Both the position numbers and the translations under genes were made by a program. Below are positions 56,457-64,000 of a stretch of 64,000 bases of DNA, in pieces; position 1 is the first letter of the stretch; each line of letters opens with the position of its first letter. The DNA lies in the IMG/VR virus record IMGVR_UViG_3300035181_000949, positions 22,693 through 86,692 of that record. One strand, written 5' to 3'. The notes beneath the pieces are model-generated. The model saw only the letters and a program-made list of their open reading frames with translations, was not told where the DNA came from and did not search any database. This stretch comes from a virus.

Positions 56457-58298
56457 TTAAGGCATTGAAGCGCCAGTAGAAAGAACGCGGATTGGAATGT
56501 AGATAAATTCAGCTGCATCCATTGGCTTAAGAGCAACGTCCATAATCAGCTGGTTATTGTCGATCACTGTTGGAGTGTTGTTTGATTCGTCGCAAAGAGT
56601 TACGAAGTCATACAAGCCATGCTTAGCCATGATGTCATTCAAGAATCCATCAGCGACTGACTTAAGGTTGTCGCGAGTGATCTTGTCGTTAGGTTCGAAG
56701 ACGAATGGGAAAGCACCCTTGCGAAGAGCTCTCTTGATGTACATAAGCAAGCGCATTACATTAACACGATCAAGAGCGGAAGCTGCACCATAGGAAGTCT
56801 TCTGGCCCCAAACAATCAAACCGTTTCCTGGGAAGAATACAATTGGGTTGATGTTCTTGAAGTACTCGTACAAGTTATCACGCTGACCTTGGTTAAGGTT
56901 GGTCTCAATGAATGTTGTAGCTGTTCCAAGAGTTCCTGAAACGTATCCAACAGAAGTAACACCAGTAACTGAACCACGGCGGACACCAGCTGGAGCAAAC
57001 CAAACATATGCCTGATTGTCGCTGTATGCGTAGGTGCGAACTGCAATCCCGGATGGAGCAACAACAATATTTGTACCATCAAGATTAGATGCCATGCCCC
57101 ATAGGTAGTAGTAAGCTGCATTAGATGATGTAACGCGTTCTGTAGTAAGTGCCCATGTAGCAGCTTGTTCAGGAGTCTTATTGAGAGGAACATCAGCAAT
57201 AACAAACGCTTCATCATTGATGGAGTTTGAAAGAGCTACAAGTTCATTAACAACTTCTGGGTAACCTGGGGCAAGGATCAAGTTATACTCATAAATTTCA
57301 GAACGTACTTCTTGGTTGCTGTTAATTTCAGCAGCCAGCGCTGTAGCGATAGCAACTCTCTTAGCAGCATCATTAGCACCAAGAGGAGCCGTAAGGTTAA
57401 CCATCACAAGTGAAACGGTGAAATCATCTCCGGCAACAAATGGAACTGTTCCAGCACTAATCAAGAAGTTAATGAAGTTGTTGTCATAAGGAACACCAAC
57501 TTGACCCATGATAGATGGACCAGATACTGTACCTGTTACTGAGAAGGTTGTTGCACTGGTAAAAGTGATAACCCATGTTTCAACTGTAGCGTTAACGTCA
57601 GCTACTAAGCCAGTCATCGTACCATTGCCAGTTCCGGTGAAGCTGTTTGGCGTATAAACGATGTCGAAGGTAAAGTAGTCATCTGCTGTAAAGGCAACTG
57701 AACCAGAAGTAATTGTGAACGTAACCTTTGAAGACGTGAATAAGGTGTTAACAGTACCAGTACCAATGATGCCAGTGTCAGAACCAGTTACGGTGTAACC
57801 AGTTGGGCTTGTGAACACCACGTTGATTGTTTCAGGCTTAACTTGGCTGGATGATACATCAGCGCCAGTCATGATACCATTGCCAGCACCCACACGAGTA
57901 GTTGGACCAGCGTGCGGGATACCAACTGCAATAAACGTTTCTGCAGCATCTGTCAAGTCGACGTTTGCGCGAACAACGTAAGCGCGATTTGCCAAACCAA
58001 GGAACTGGTTAAGAGCAAAAAGCCCGTACTCATTACGAGCATCGCCATGGAATTGGTTACCGGCAGAATCAGCTCTGAACGATGGAATACCATAAAGCTG
58101 CGTGCTCTGACCAATAGAGGTTACTGTACGAACAACCGAGTGCTCTGTAGTACCCGATGCAATAGTAAGACCATTTGGTTGAACTTTATTCTTTTCAGTT
58201 GCAACGAAGAACAATGGAACTGTTGATGCCGCTGCTGGGATGAAGAATGATTCATCGATAACTGTAACTGACACGCCTGGGGAAACAAGGGTTGCCAT
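56457..58298 (-). CDS. 18: contractile tail sheath protein (gp18)
   Basis: 613 residues. The N-terminal VSPGVSVTVIDESFF is the sheath strand-swap arm; TVPLFFVATEKNKVQ follows. The middle (about 160-340) contains two beta domains. The C-terminal third (ERVTSSNAAYYYLWGMAS, GIAVRTYAYSDNQAYVWFAP, NPIVFFPGNGLIVWGQKT, VNVMRLLMYIKRALRKGAFP) is the highly conserved sheath core, ending YIPIRVLSTGASMP. Slightly shorter than T4 gp18 (659). Confidence 0.93.
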   Translation of the reverse strand: MATLVSPGVSVTVIDESFFIPAAASTVPLFFVATEKNKVQPNGLTIASGTTEHSVVRTVTSIGQSTQLYGIPSFRADSAGNQFHGDARNEYGLFALNQFLGLANRAYVVRANVDLTDAAETFIAVGIPHAGPTTRVGAGNGIMTGADVSSSQVKPETINVVFTSPTGYTVTGSDTGIIGTGTVNTLFTSSKVTFTITSGSVAFTADDYFTFDIVYTPNSFTGTGNGTMTGLVADVNATVETWVITFTSATTFSVTGTVSGPSIMGQVGVPYDNNFINFLISAGTVPFVAGDDFTVSLVMVNLTAPLGANDAAKRVAIATALAAEINSNQEVRSEIYEYNLILAPGYPEVVNELVALSNSINDEAFVIADVPLNKTPEQAATWALTTERVTSSNAAYYYLWGMASNLDGTNIVVAPSGIAVRTYAYSDNQAYVWFAPAGVRRGSVTGVTSVGYVSGTLGTATTFIETNLNQGQRDNLYEYFKNINPIVFFPGNGLIVWGQKTSYGAASALDRVNVMRLLMYIKRALRKGAFPFVFEPNDKITRDNLKSVADGFLNDIMAKHGLYDFVTLCDESNNTPTVIDNNQLIMDVALKPMDAAEFIYIPIRVLSTGASMP

Positions 58299-58371
58299 AT
58301 TTAATATCTCCTTAATATATCTCTTTTAATGCATCTTGGGTTGTTGAGCTGCATTTGCGTTTGTGACTATG

Positions 58372-58379
58372 TATTTATG
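58372..58379 (-). promoter_or_regulatory. late-type promoter box CATAAATA before gp18
   Basis: Minus-strand CATAAATA in the gap between gp15-like and sheath genes. Confidence 0.5.
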
Positions 58380-58416
58380 TTCTTTCCAGGTTTCGGGGCC
58401 AGAACAACAGCTTCTT

Positions 58417-59163
58417 TTAACCTGTTATATCGATTGTTCCATACTCTGGACCGTTGGTGAAGGGAACAAGGTTACCCTCGTCATCGTACTCGTTGATCTG
58501 GAAGCTTGACAGGTCACCGATTCTAAGCGTAATTTTTCGAACCACATCATCCTTCATATCAACTGGGGCTGAAAGCCAGATGTTTGTCGCAAAGGTAAGT
58601 GTCCACATGAGAAGACGGCGTTCACCACCAGGAGGATAGTTTTCCTCATTGTTGATTCCAGTGAGCTCAACTGAGGCTATCTTCGTCCAGTCAAGAGCAG
58701 CGTCAGAGGTTTGGATCTGAAGAATGGGATCAAACAGAACAAGAAGCTGCTCCAAAATTTGGTGCATTTGCTGCGTGTTAGATGCAATTATAGCAAGCTC
58801 TGTTGTCATGATGTATGGGATAGGCATAACACGAGTAACAGTCTTCAGGTCAGCAGGATAGACACCACCAGCAGGTAGAAATGTTCTACGATCGACTACG
58901 CCGATACCCTTGCGCTGCGATGAGATTTCAAGACCAGCCATATTAGCAACCATTGACGGCACCGTGAATGGTTTGTTCTGCGTGTTACCAGCCTGAATAG
59001 CCGCAACTACCCTATCCCTGCTTCCAATGGCAATAGGAACGGAAATGAACTCTTCTTCAGCACACTCGCCCTTACCTGTCTTTACAGTAAGACCTGCGAA
59101 GATGTTGCAGAACTGAAGGAGGTAGGAACGAAGTTGACCTTCGTAAAAGTAGCTGGTGATCAT
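58417..59163 (-). CDS. 15: tail terminator/sheath stabiliser (gp15)
   Basis: 248 residues. MITSYFYEGQLRSYLLQFCN with an early NIFAGLTVKT and FISVPIAIGSRDRVVA match T4 gp15 FYNSSFRRYATLMGDLFSNI...FIRVPITYASKEH. RVMPIPYIMTTELAIIASNT, QILEQLLVLFDPILQIQTSD and RRLLMWTLTFATNIWLSAPV also line up. In T4 it caps the tail for head joining. Coupled by ATGA to the CTS-tagged gene upstream. Confidence 0.85.
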   Translation of the reverse strand: MITSYFYEGQLRSYLLQFCNIFAGLTVKTGKGECAEEEFISVPIAIGSRDRVVAAIQAGNTQNKPFTVPSMVANMAGLEISSQRKGIGVVDRRTFLPAGGVYPADLKTVTRVMPIPYIMTTELAIIASNTQQMHQILEQLLVLFDPILQIQTSDAALDWTKIASVELTGINNEENYPPGGERRLLMWTLTFATNIWLSAPVDMKDDVVRKITLRIGDLSSFQINEYDDEGNLVPFTNGPEYGTIDITG

Positions 59164-59570
59164 ATTCCGTATGCTCGTTTAAAGTTTGTTTTATCTTGTT
59201 CCGTAAGGTTTGTAGTATCACAAGTGTACGTTCCATCCTTCAGTTTGATGGCTGTAGAGGTCCAGAATGCGTGAGCTGGTTTGCTATCACCTGGTGGAGT
59301 TTCTCTGAAGCTCGTTGAAACTGGAATAGAAGCTTCTTTAAGCTCATCAGGAATCTCGAGCTTTATATCTCGCCACAGTGTGCCATCAGCTCTTTTCTTC
59401 ATCAGCTTTGGATCACGGTGCTTTGGCACGAAGAGCTGTTGCATAATGTTCTTTTCAGACAGGCATCGCTGAATGTCCCTTAGATGAGCATAACCTAACG
59501 CATAGTCATCTACCCACGAAGGTTCAACTACCTTCGTGGCTTCGTTTAGGAAATTTTTAAAGATTATCAT
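59160..59570 (-). CDS. capsid-targeted protein of unknown function
   Basis: 136 residues. Tag MIIFKNFLNE then Ala. Body: PSWVDDYALGYAHLRDIQRC, QLFVPKHRDPKLMKKRADGT, LWRDIKLEIPDELKEASIPV, STSFRETPPGDSKPAHAFWT. The STS and AFWTSTA segments recall toxin-like folds but no catalytic set is clear. It is inserted between the gp14-position gene and gp15 with ATGA overlaps on both sides. Confidence 0.5.
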   Translation of the reverse strand: MIIFKNFLNEATKVVEPSWVDDYALGYAHLRDIQRCLSEKNIMQQLFVPKHRDPKLMKKRADGTLWRDIKLEIPDELKEASIPVSTSFRETPPGDSKPAHAFWTSTAIKLKDGTYTCDTTNLTEQDKTNFKRAYGI

Positions 59571-61471
59571 ACTTTAGTGCTAAGAGCTTGGTTAGTAGGT
59601 GACTGAAGAATGTTTCGTACAGATGGCTTATGCGAGCTGTAGTCACCACGACGATCAGTCTCAAGGTACAACCAGCGGTTCTTTACCATTGAGAAGCGGT
59701 AAAGGCGTGGTGGTAGCTTAAGATGCGCTGGATAGTTAAGACGGTAGTACTCACCATCGGTTGCCGTTGTAACGTCTGGCAGCTTGTATCCCTCGGTGAA
59801 TGGTTGACCATCTTTTGGAAGGCCATCTTCGATGTAGAGATTAGGCTTAGCGCTTGAACCAGCAGCAGGTGGCTGACCTTTTGCATTTGATGGTGGCATG
59901 ATAGGGTGAAGCTTGACAGCATCAAGCTCTCTACCATCTGCGGAACCAGTTTCTGGAACCTTGTTAGCAGCGGCAGTAATAATCTCTTCTGTTTGTGTGA
60001 GCGGTGTGTCATCTATCTGCTCACCAATTCCATCTGAAAGAATGGAATCAGCAACAAGGTACTTCTGAGTATCAATTGTTCCAAAGATGTCGCGTGTCTC
60101 TTGAGATGGGAGAGCTTGAGCAGCAGAAAAGCGATAGACAGTTGGTCTCCACGACGTGCTGAATCCTTCTGATGCCCAACCAGTGTCTGTAACTTCAAGG
60201 AACTTTCTAACTGGACGAAGATTTTGGTCGTACTGAAGCTCAGGAATAACCTCAACAATGTCACCGACAACGATAGGTCTACCTATCAATGAGACCATTG
60301 TAGCAAAGGAGACCGTGAATGAGTATGAGTCAAGGATGGACAAACCAAAGCGGCTCAAGTCAGACATTGAGTCAGCAGGAGAGTACATCGCCTTCATGAA
60401 GGTTGGTTCGAGAGCGTAGTCACGATCGCGGTTCTCATTGAAGAACAGGTCTTGAATGTTGTTGATGTCCGTCGGAACAGTGTCGGTAATGTCAAAGGAA
60501 ATAACTTCCCAGCTACCGCTACCAGTAAACATTGTAGGCGTAACTCTAACAGCTCTTGTCGTCACTACGTGCTTGAAGTTCAACGTCTGTGGAAGCGGTG
60601 ATTGAATAAGGTTGTACATACCAAGGCGCTTCCAAACGTAGTTGATCTGGAAGCTAAACATATCGCCAGAAGCGAAGCTAGTAACGCCTTGATTGATTGT
60701 AAATGATGCATAGGTTGTTTGGAAAGGTGAACCTATGGTAGCTACTCCAAGGTTCAAGATAGAACCATTTGCAAGAGTGGTAGATACAGAAAATGAAGTA
60801 GGAGAGGTTGCGATAGCTCTGACCATTCCCTGACTTACGTTAGGACCAAGGACGGTAATAGCTATCGTGCCATCACCAGTTCCAGTAAAGATAGGAGAAG
60901 TTGCCTCACATGAACCATCTGAAATTTCAACCTTTACTTGGCGAGCATACTCATTAGGAGTATTTGCCTGTGTGATGCTAATTGAACCAATGCTGGTCCA
61001 CTTTGACTTTTGTGGGTCATATTCTGACTCACCACTGTAAACTGTCTTTACGCCAAAGTCAATACCAATGTAGGCAAAGCCGGCGATAGCACTTCCCACC
61101 TGAGATGATTTCCAAGATGAGGAACCCGAATTAATACCTGACAGAGGATAGCCAGGGTAGGACGTTGACGAGAACAAGCTTCCTTGACTGAGAACTGAAC
61201 CATTACCCTGCTCGTGGACACCAAGCATCTTGAAGAGATTGATTGGAGCTCCAGAGATGTTGAGCTGTTCAGCTACGTATGTCTCCTGGCGTGTCTGATC
61301 ATTAGCAGCACAGACGTCTTGGGTTAAACCAGAAATCTGCCAGGTGCCAGAGTCTAAAGTAGGAGCTGCGTATGTTGCTAGCGCGGAGGTGTTTAATCCC
61401 GTCTGTGCGCGAGAACCATCTGGATTGTTAATACTTCCAGCGCCATTTTCGCAAGGTAATGTCTGGGGCAT
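59567..61471 (-). CDS. large virion structural protein in the gp14 (neck) position
   Basis: 634 residues. N-terminal 350 residues are Ser/Gly/Thr-rich with a WKSSQVG...GIDFGVKTVYSGES discoidin-like look. The later part has GDIVEVIPELQYDQNLRPVR, FLEVTDTGWAS and ALPSQETRDIFGT, conserved-looking sequence also seen in other T4-like virion proteins, then a proline-rich tail. Gene order (13-like, this, 15) places it where T4 has gp14. Homology to gp14 itself I cannot confirm. Confidence 0.5.
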   Translation of the reverse strand: MPQTLPCENGAGSINNPDGSRAQTGLNTSALATYAAPTLDSGTWQISGLTQDVCAANDQTRQETYVAEQLNISGAPINLFKMLGVHEQGNGSVLSQGSLFSSTSYPGYPLSGINSGSSSWKSSQVGSAIAGFAYIGIDFGVKTVYSGESEYDPQKSKWTSIGSISITQANTPNEYARQVKVEISDGSCEATSPIFTGTGDGTIAITVLGPNVSQGMVRAIATSPTSFSVSTTLANGSILNLGVATIGSPFQTTYASFTINQGVTSFASGDMFSFQINYVWKRLGMYNLIQSPLPQTLNFKHVVTTRAVRVTPTMFTGSGSWEVISFDITDTVPTDINNIQDLFFNENRDRDYALEPTFMKAMYSPADSMSDLSRFGLSILDSYSFTVSFATMVSLIGRPIVVGDIVEVIPELQYDQNLRPVRKFLEVTDTGWASEGFSTSWRPTVYRFSAAQALPSQETRDIFGTIDTQKYLVADSILSDGIGEQIDDTPLTQTEEIITAAANKVPETGSADGRELDAVKLHPIMPPSNAKGQPPAAGSSAKPNLYIEDGLPKDGQPFTEGYKLPDVTTATDGEYYRLNYPAHLKLPPRLYRFSMVKNRWLYLETDRRGDYSSHKPSVRNILQSPTNQALSTKV

Positions 61472-61472
61472 A

Positions 61473-62173
61473 TTATGCGGCCTTTCTGTTTAGAGCAGCT
61501 TGACGCATACGTTCACAGGAATCCTGTGAACGTATCATTCCAATTTTTGCTTTATTTGAAAGAGCTATTTGTGCTCTAGTTTCCAAACTCATAGGTGCCT
61601 TTTTCTTTGCTGCTGACAGCTTCTTACGATGATTTTCTTTTTCTTCATCTGATCTATTATTTAGACTATTACTGGTGATCTTGGAAAGTTTTGTTTTGTA
61701 CTCTTCATCATTAGCTAATCTAGCTTTAACTTCTTTCTGAGCAGTCCGCATCTTCTGTCTCACTTCTTTGCTACGTTTCTGTCCAGTATTCTTAGCAACT
61801 CTGTTTGTGATCTGTTCTGGAGATTGTTTGGGAGCTATATAGCCATCTGCCAATCTTTGTGCCCACGTTTTTTCAATCCTTCAGAAACTTTTATCTTTGT
61901 CTCTTCTTTTAGAGAAGAGCCGTGCTGATTTCCCGTCCCACCGCTTCTAATATTCATACACATAAGGTCTGATCTAAGTTCAGGATTTATTAGAATTTCA
62001 ATAAAATGTTTCTCTCTACCGTGTTTCTTTATTGAACGTGATAGAATTGAACCACTTCCTAAATACCCACCATCTAAATTATCTGTCGAGTGCATGCCCA
62101 AATAAAACTTCTTGGCGACAATGCACGTCGTTTTATAAATTGCATGATATTTTCTCTGTTCAGCTCTATTCAT
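61473..62173 (-). pseudogene. GIY-YIG homing endonuclease split by a frameshift, NUMOD3-type tail
   Basis: First frame (to 61835): MNRAEQRKYHAIYKTTCIVA, KKFYLGMHSTDNLDGGYLGS, SIKKHGREKHFIEIL, a GIY-YIG type core, then SSLKEETKIKVSEGLKKRG. Second frame (61853 to 61473): DGYIAPKQSPEQ, RSKEVRQKMRTAQKEVK, MSLETRAQIALSNKAKIG. The frames overlap by 19 bases. Part of the catalytic domain after FIEIL also looks deleted. A free-standing homing gene inserted between two neck genes and now broken. Confidence 0.7.
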
Positions 62174-62218
62174 AATTTCTCCTTGTGAAATTTTTATAGA
62201 ACATTGCAAAAATGTGCC

Positions 62219-64000
62219 CTAGCCAAAGAAAAGTGCCGCGTTACCAAAATTAAGACCACCATTACCAACTTCATAGTCGGTGATCTGTCGAAGAAGCTCT
62301 GTCTGTTGTTCGGTGGAGCGCTGAAGCAGGCTTTCACCATTCAAGGTGATGCCACCATTTGCACCTGGAAGAGAGCTCGTGTACTTGGAACGAATCTCGC
62401 CAAGCATTTCCCAAAGTTCAGACTGTGCCCATCCTTGGAGCCACTGCTTAGCCCAACGATCAAGAAGAAGTTCCTGCTCTGTACGTTCCATTACGACTTC
62501 AAGTACAACGCGTTCCTGTTCCTGGTTAAGGTTGCGAAGGATAAGAAGCTGACGAGTAGCTTCATCCCACGTAAAGACAATGTTACCAGCGAAAATCTTC
62601 TCATAGGATTCAGCTAGCTGAGCCATCAAGTGAATTGAAAGGATGTCAACGTTCGAACCCTGGTAAAGCTGGTTGAAGAATGCTTGAGCATACAAACCAT
62701 TTTCAGCTGAGATGGAGCTAATGCCAAGCTGGCCAATCCGGTGAACCTTCAACACGTTCACGATCTTGTCAGTCTTGTCACGCGGATCATTTAGATAGTA
62801 CAGTGTCTGACCGCGCTTAAGCGTGTAAGACACGTGACGGTGACTGTATGCATTGTCGGCCCTACGGCGGAATTCATCAAGCGCGTTGTCAATAGCAACG
62901 TTAAAGTGATCTTCATTTAGCTCGTTACAGACAGCTGGCCATCCAAGCTGGTTCTTCAAAATCTTGATTAGGCGAAGACGCTCGGCATATGAGCCGTCTG
63001 TACCTACTCCGACCTTATCAGAGATCGGGGTGCCAGCGCTAGATGTGTCTGCGCGAGACCATCCCGTTCCAACCCAAACCATTAAGGATGAAGTGGAGGT
63101 ATTGTAGAAGAAGTCACCGATCTGCGGTATGTATGGGTCAAACGTACCACCAATCAGGTTAGACTGGGCAATGCTTACAAAGCTACCACCAGCGAAAACG
63201 TGAACCAAGTCAGGTGAAGGATCAAACCACTGCCCAAGACTGTAGAACTTAAGCGAGTAGGTGGCGGGTGCTGCTATGACTGCCTGGATGGATAAATAGG
63301 CAAAGTCGCCAGTGACAGCTGAAGTAGGAAGAGATGAAACGCTCGCAATGCTGTTGAATGGAGCCCATGCAGCTCCAAGCTTTACAAGGGTGTTGGTTGG
63401 GTCACAGATGACCCACTGCGTACCATCAAAGTATTTAAGGTGTTGATCGATGCTGTTGAAGAACAGCATGCTCTTCTCAATTGGAAGGGAATCACCGATT
63501 GGAACTGTAGCTTGATTACTCTTAATCCAAGCTGACATCTGATCATTCCATACCAGCACACTGTTAGCTGTTGGGTCAAAATAGATTTGACCGTTGACTG
63601 GATTGTCTGGAGGGAGGATGGCAGAAGGGATCGAACCCGCGTAGGAGTTAGAAGACTTCTCAATAACGCTGTTTGAGTCAAGTGGGTATGATTGCTGACC
63701 AAGCGTGTAGTATTGAAGAATGTTTGAGGCAGCATGGATCGAAGCGAAGTAGATCTTATTTGGGTCTACATTAGTAACATCAACGTACGTCTGTTGAATA
63801 TTGTCACCGAAGAAACCGTAGAAGGCGGCAACGACTTGAGCTGTGTCGATCTTATCAGCAGGGGCTGCCCAGTTTGATGATGCAATGTAGCGGGTACCAT
63901 CTGTTGGAAAGTTGACAGCAGAAAAACGCTCTTCTGACAGAAGAACTACCGCGCCAGCATAGGTTGCTGAATTAACAGGTAGGTCCCAGGAAATTCTAAG
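62219..64000 (-). CDS. gp13-like neck protein with a large N-terminal extension, 5' end outside window
   Basis: The frame is open from the stop at 62219 to the window edge (593 residues seen); a GTG at 63559 is only an internal codon, since NPVNGQIYFDPTANSVLVWN reads straight through it. The last 270 residues (RLRLIKILKNQLGWPAVCNE, LDEFRRRADNAYS, LKRGQTLYYLND, AESYEKIFAGNIVF, EIRSKYTSSLPGANGGITLN) match the T4 gp13 neck protein plan. Upstream are repeated PxxGxxYFxxx..VWxG/xxW units and a fibronectin-like start. The fusion suggests a neck protein carrying decoration or whisker-like domains. Confidence 0.7.
   Translation of the reverse strand, partial: LRISWDLPVNSATYAGAVVLLSEERFSAVNFPTDGTRYIASSNWAAPADKIDTAQVVAAFYGFFGDNIQQTYVDVTNVDPNKIYFASIHAASNILQYYTLGQQSYPLDSNSVIEKSSNSYAGSIPSAILPPDNPVNGQIYFDPTANSVLVWNDQMSAWIKSNQATVPIGDSLPIEKSMLFFNSIDQHLKYFDGTQWVICDPTNTLVKLGAAWAPFNSIASVSSLPTSAVTGDFAYLSIQAVIAAPATYSLKFYSLGQWFDPSPDLVHVFAGGSFVSIAQSNLIGGTFDPYIPQIGDFFYNTSTSSLMVWVGTGWSRADTSSAGTPISDKVGVGTDGSYAERLRLIKILKNQLGWPAVCNELNEDHFNVAIDNALDEFRRRADNAYSHRHVSYTLKRGQTLYYLNDPRDKTDKIVNVLKVHRIGQLGISSISAENGLYAQAFFNQLYQGSNVDILSIHLMAQLAESYEKIFAGNIVFTWDEATRQLLILRNLNQEQERVVLEVVMERTEQELLLDRWAKQWLQGWAQSELWEMLGEIRSKYTSSLPGANGGITLNGESLLQRSTEQQTELLRQITDYEVGNGGLNFGNAALFFG

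Noticed and set aside
1-64000. tRNA genes, as expected with CCA-adding and Thg1-like enzymes
   Set aside because: I found no cloverleaf-like sequence with a T-loop GTTCRA and matching acceptor arms in any gap. They may lie elsewhere in the genome.
1-64000. CRISPR array
   Set aside because: No regularly spaced identical repeats in non-coding sequence. The fibre repeats and the heptamer run are explained otherwise.

Overview
This window is part of the genome of a large, virulent, T4-related contractile-tailed bacteriophage. The evidence is a T4-type replication and recombination set (clamp loader gp44/gp62-like, UvsW, UvsX, UvsY, gp32-like SSB), an aerobic ribonucleotide reductase with glutaredoxin, dCMP deaminase, and a T4-type neck, tail and packaging block (gp13-like, gp14 position, gp15, sheath gp18, tube gp19, tube-initiator-like, gp4-like nucleases, gp16-like, gp17). 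Promoters with a T4-late-like NATAAATA box precede many of these genes. The host cannot be told from the sequence. Nearly every gene is on the minus strand, tightly packed, and often joined by ATGA or TAGTG stop/start overlaps, so transcription runs from position 64000 towards 1. Layout, left to right: 1-5.6 kb holds a CCA-adding enzyme, a MazG-like protein, the C-terminal half of a DnaE-type polymerase and the clamp loader. 5.7-12 kb holds a membrane/coiled-coil protein, a dead homing endonuclease, a GroES-like co-chaperonin, the other DnaE half, dCMP deaminase, a helicase fragment and two acetyltransferase-like paralogues. 12-18.2 kb is an accessory island: two adenine methyltransferases, two candidate nucleases, a YafO-like toxin with a damaged antitoxin, a Thg1-like enzyme and an Acb1-like anti-CBASS phosphoesterase. 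18.3-22 kb is a long fibre. 22-28.9 kb holds nrdC-like/nrdB/nrdA and the endolysin. 29.4-35.4 kb holds uvsW-uvsY-uvsX-32. 35.4-40.2 kb holds an HD plus polynucleotide-kinase pair and many small unknowns. 40.2-64 kb holds a fibre, terminase, a block of capsid-targeted internal proteins, the tail genes and the neck genes. Four features stand out. (1) The DnaE-type polymerase palm is cut into two genes about 6.6 kb apart, with the cut between the GRGS motif and the catalytic aspartates, and no intein sequence is visible. (2) Three essential genes, nrdA, uvsW and 17, are each broken by a split intein. A homing endonuclease gene sits between the halves of the first two; a decayed gene sits between the halves of the third. 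(3) At least nine proteins carry an N-terminal tag resembling the T4 internal-protein capsid-targeting sequence (consensus like M-x-SFKxFLxE/A). Behind the tag are ADP-ribosyltransferase-like, protein-kinase-like, P-loop kinase and GNAT-like domains, and a 722-residue tagged neighbour has repeated cleavage-like sites suggesting a polyprotein. This looks like a set of effectors packed in the head and delivered with the DNA. (4) Several late promoters lie inside the 5' arm of a hairpin whose 3' arm covers or approaches the start codon of the next gene, a T4 lysozyme-type switch. The RNA-repair genes (CCA enzyme, Thg1-like, HD and Pnk-like) and Acb1 suggest resistance to host tRNA-cleaving and CBASS defences. 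Several short loci show coding sequence that jumps frame at homopolymers; these may be real decay or base-calling errors and should be checked against reads.
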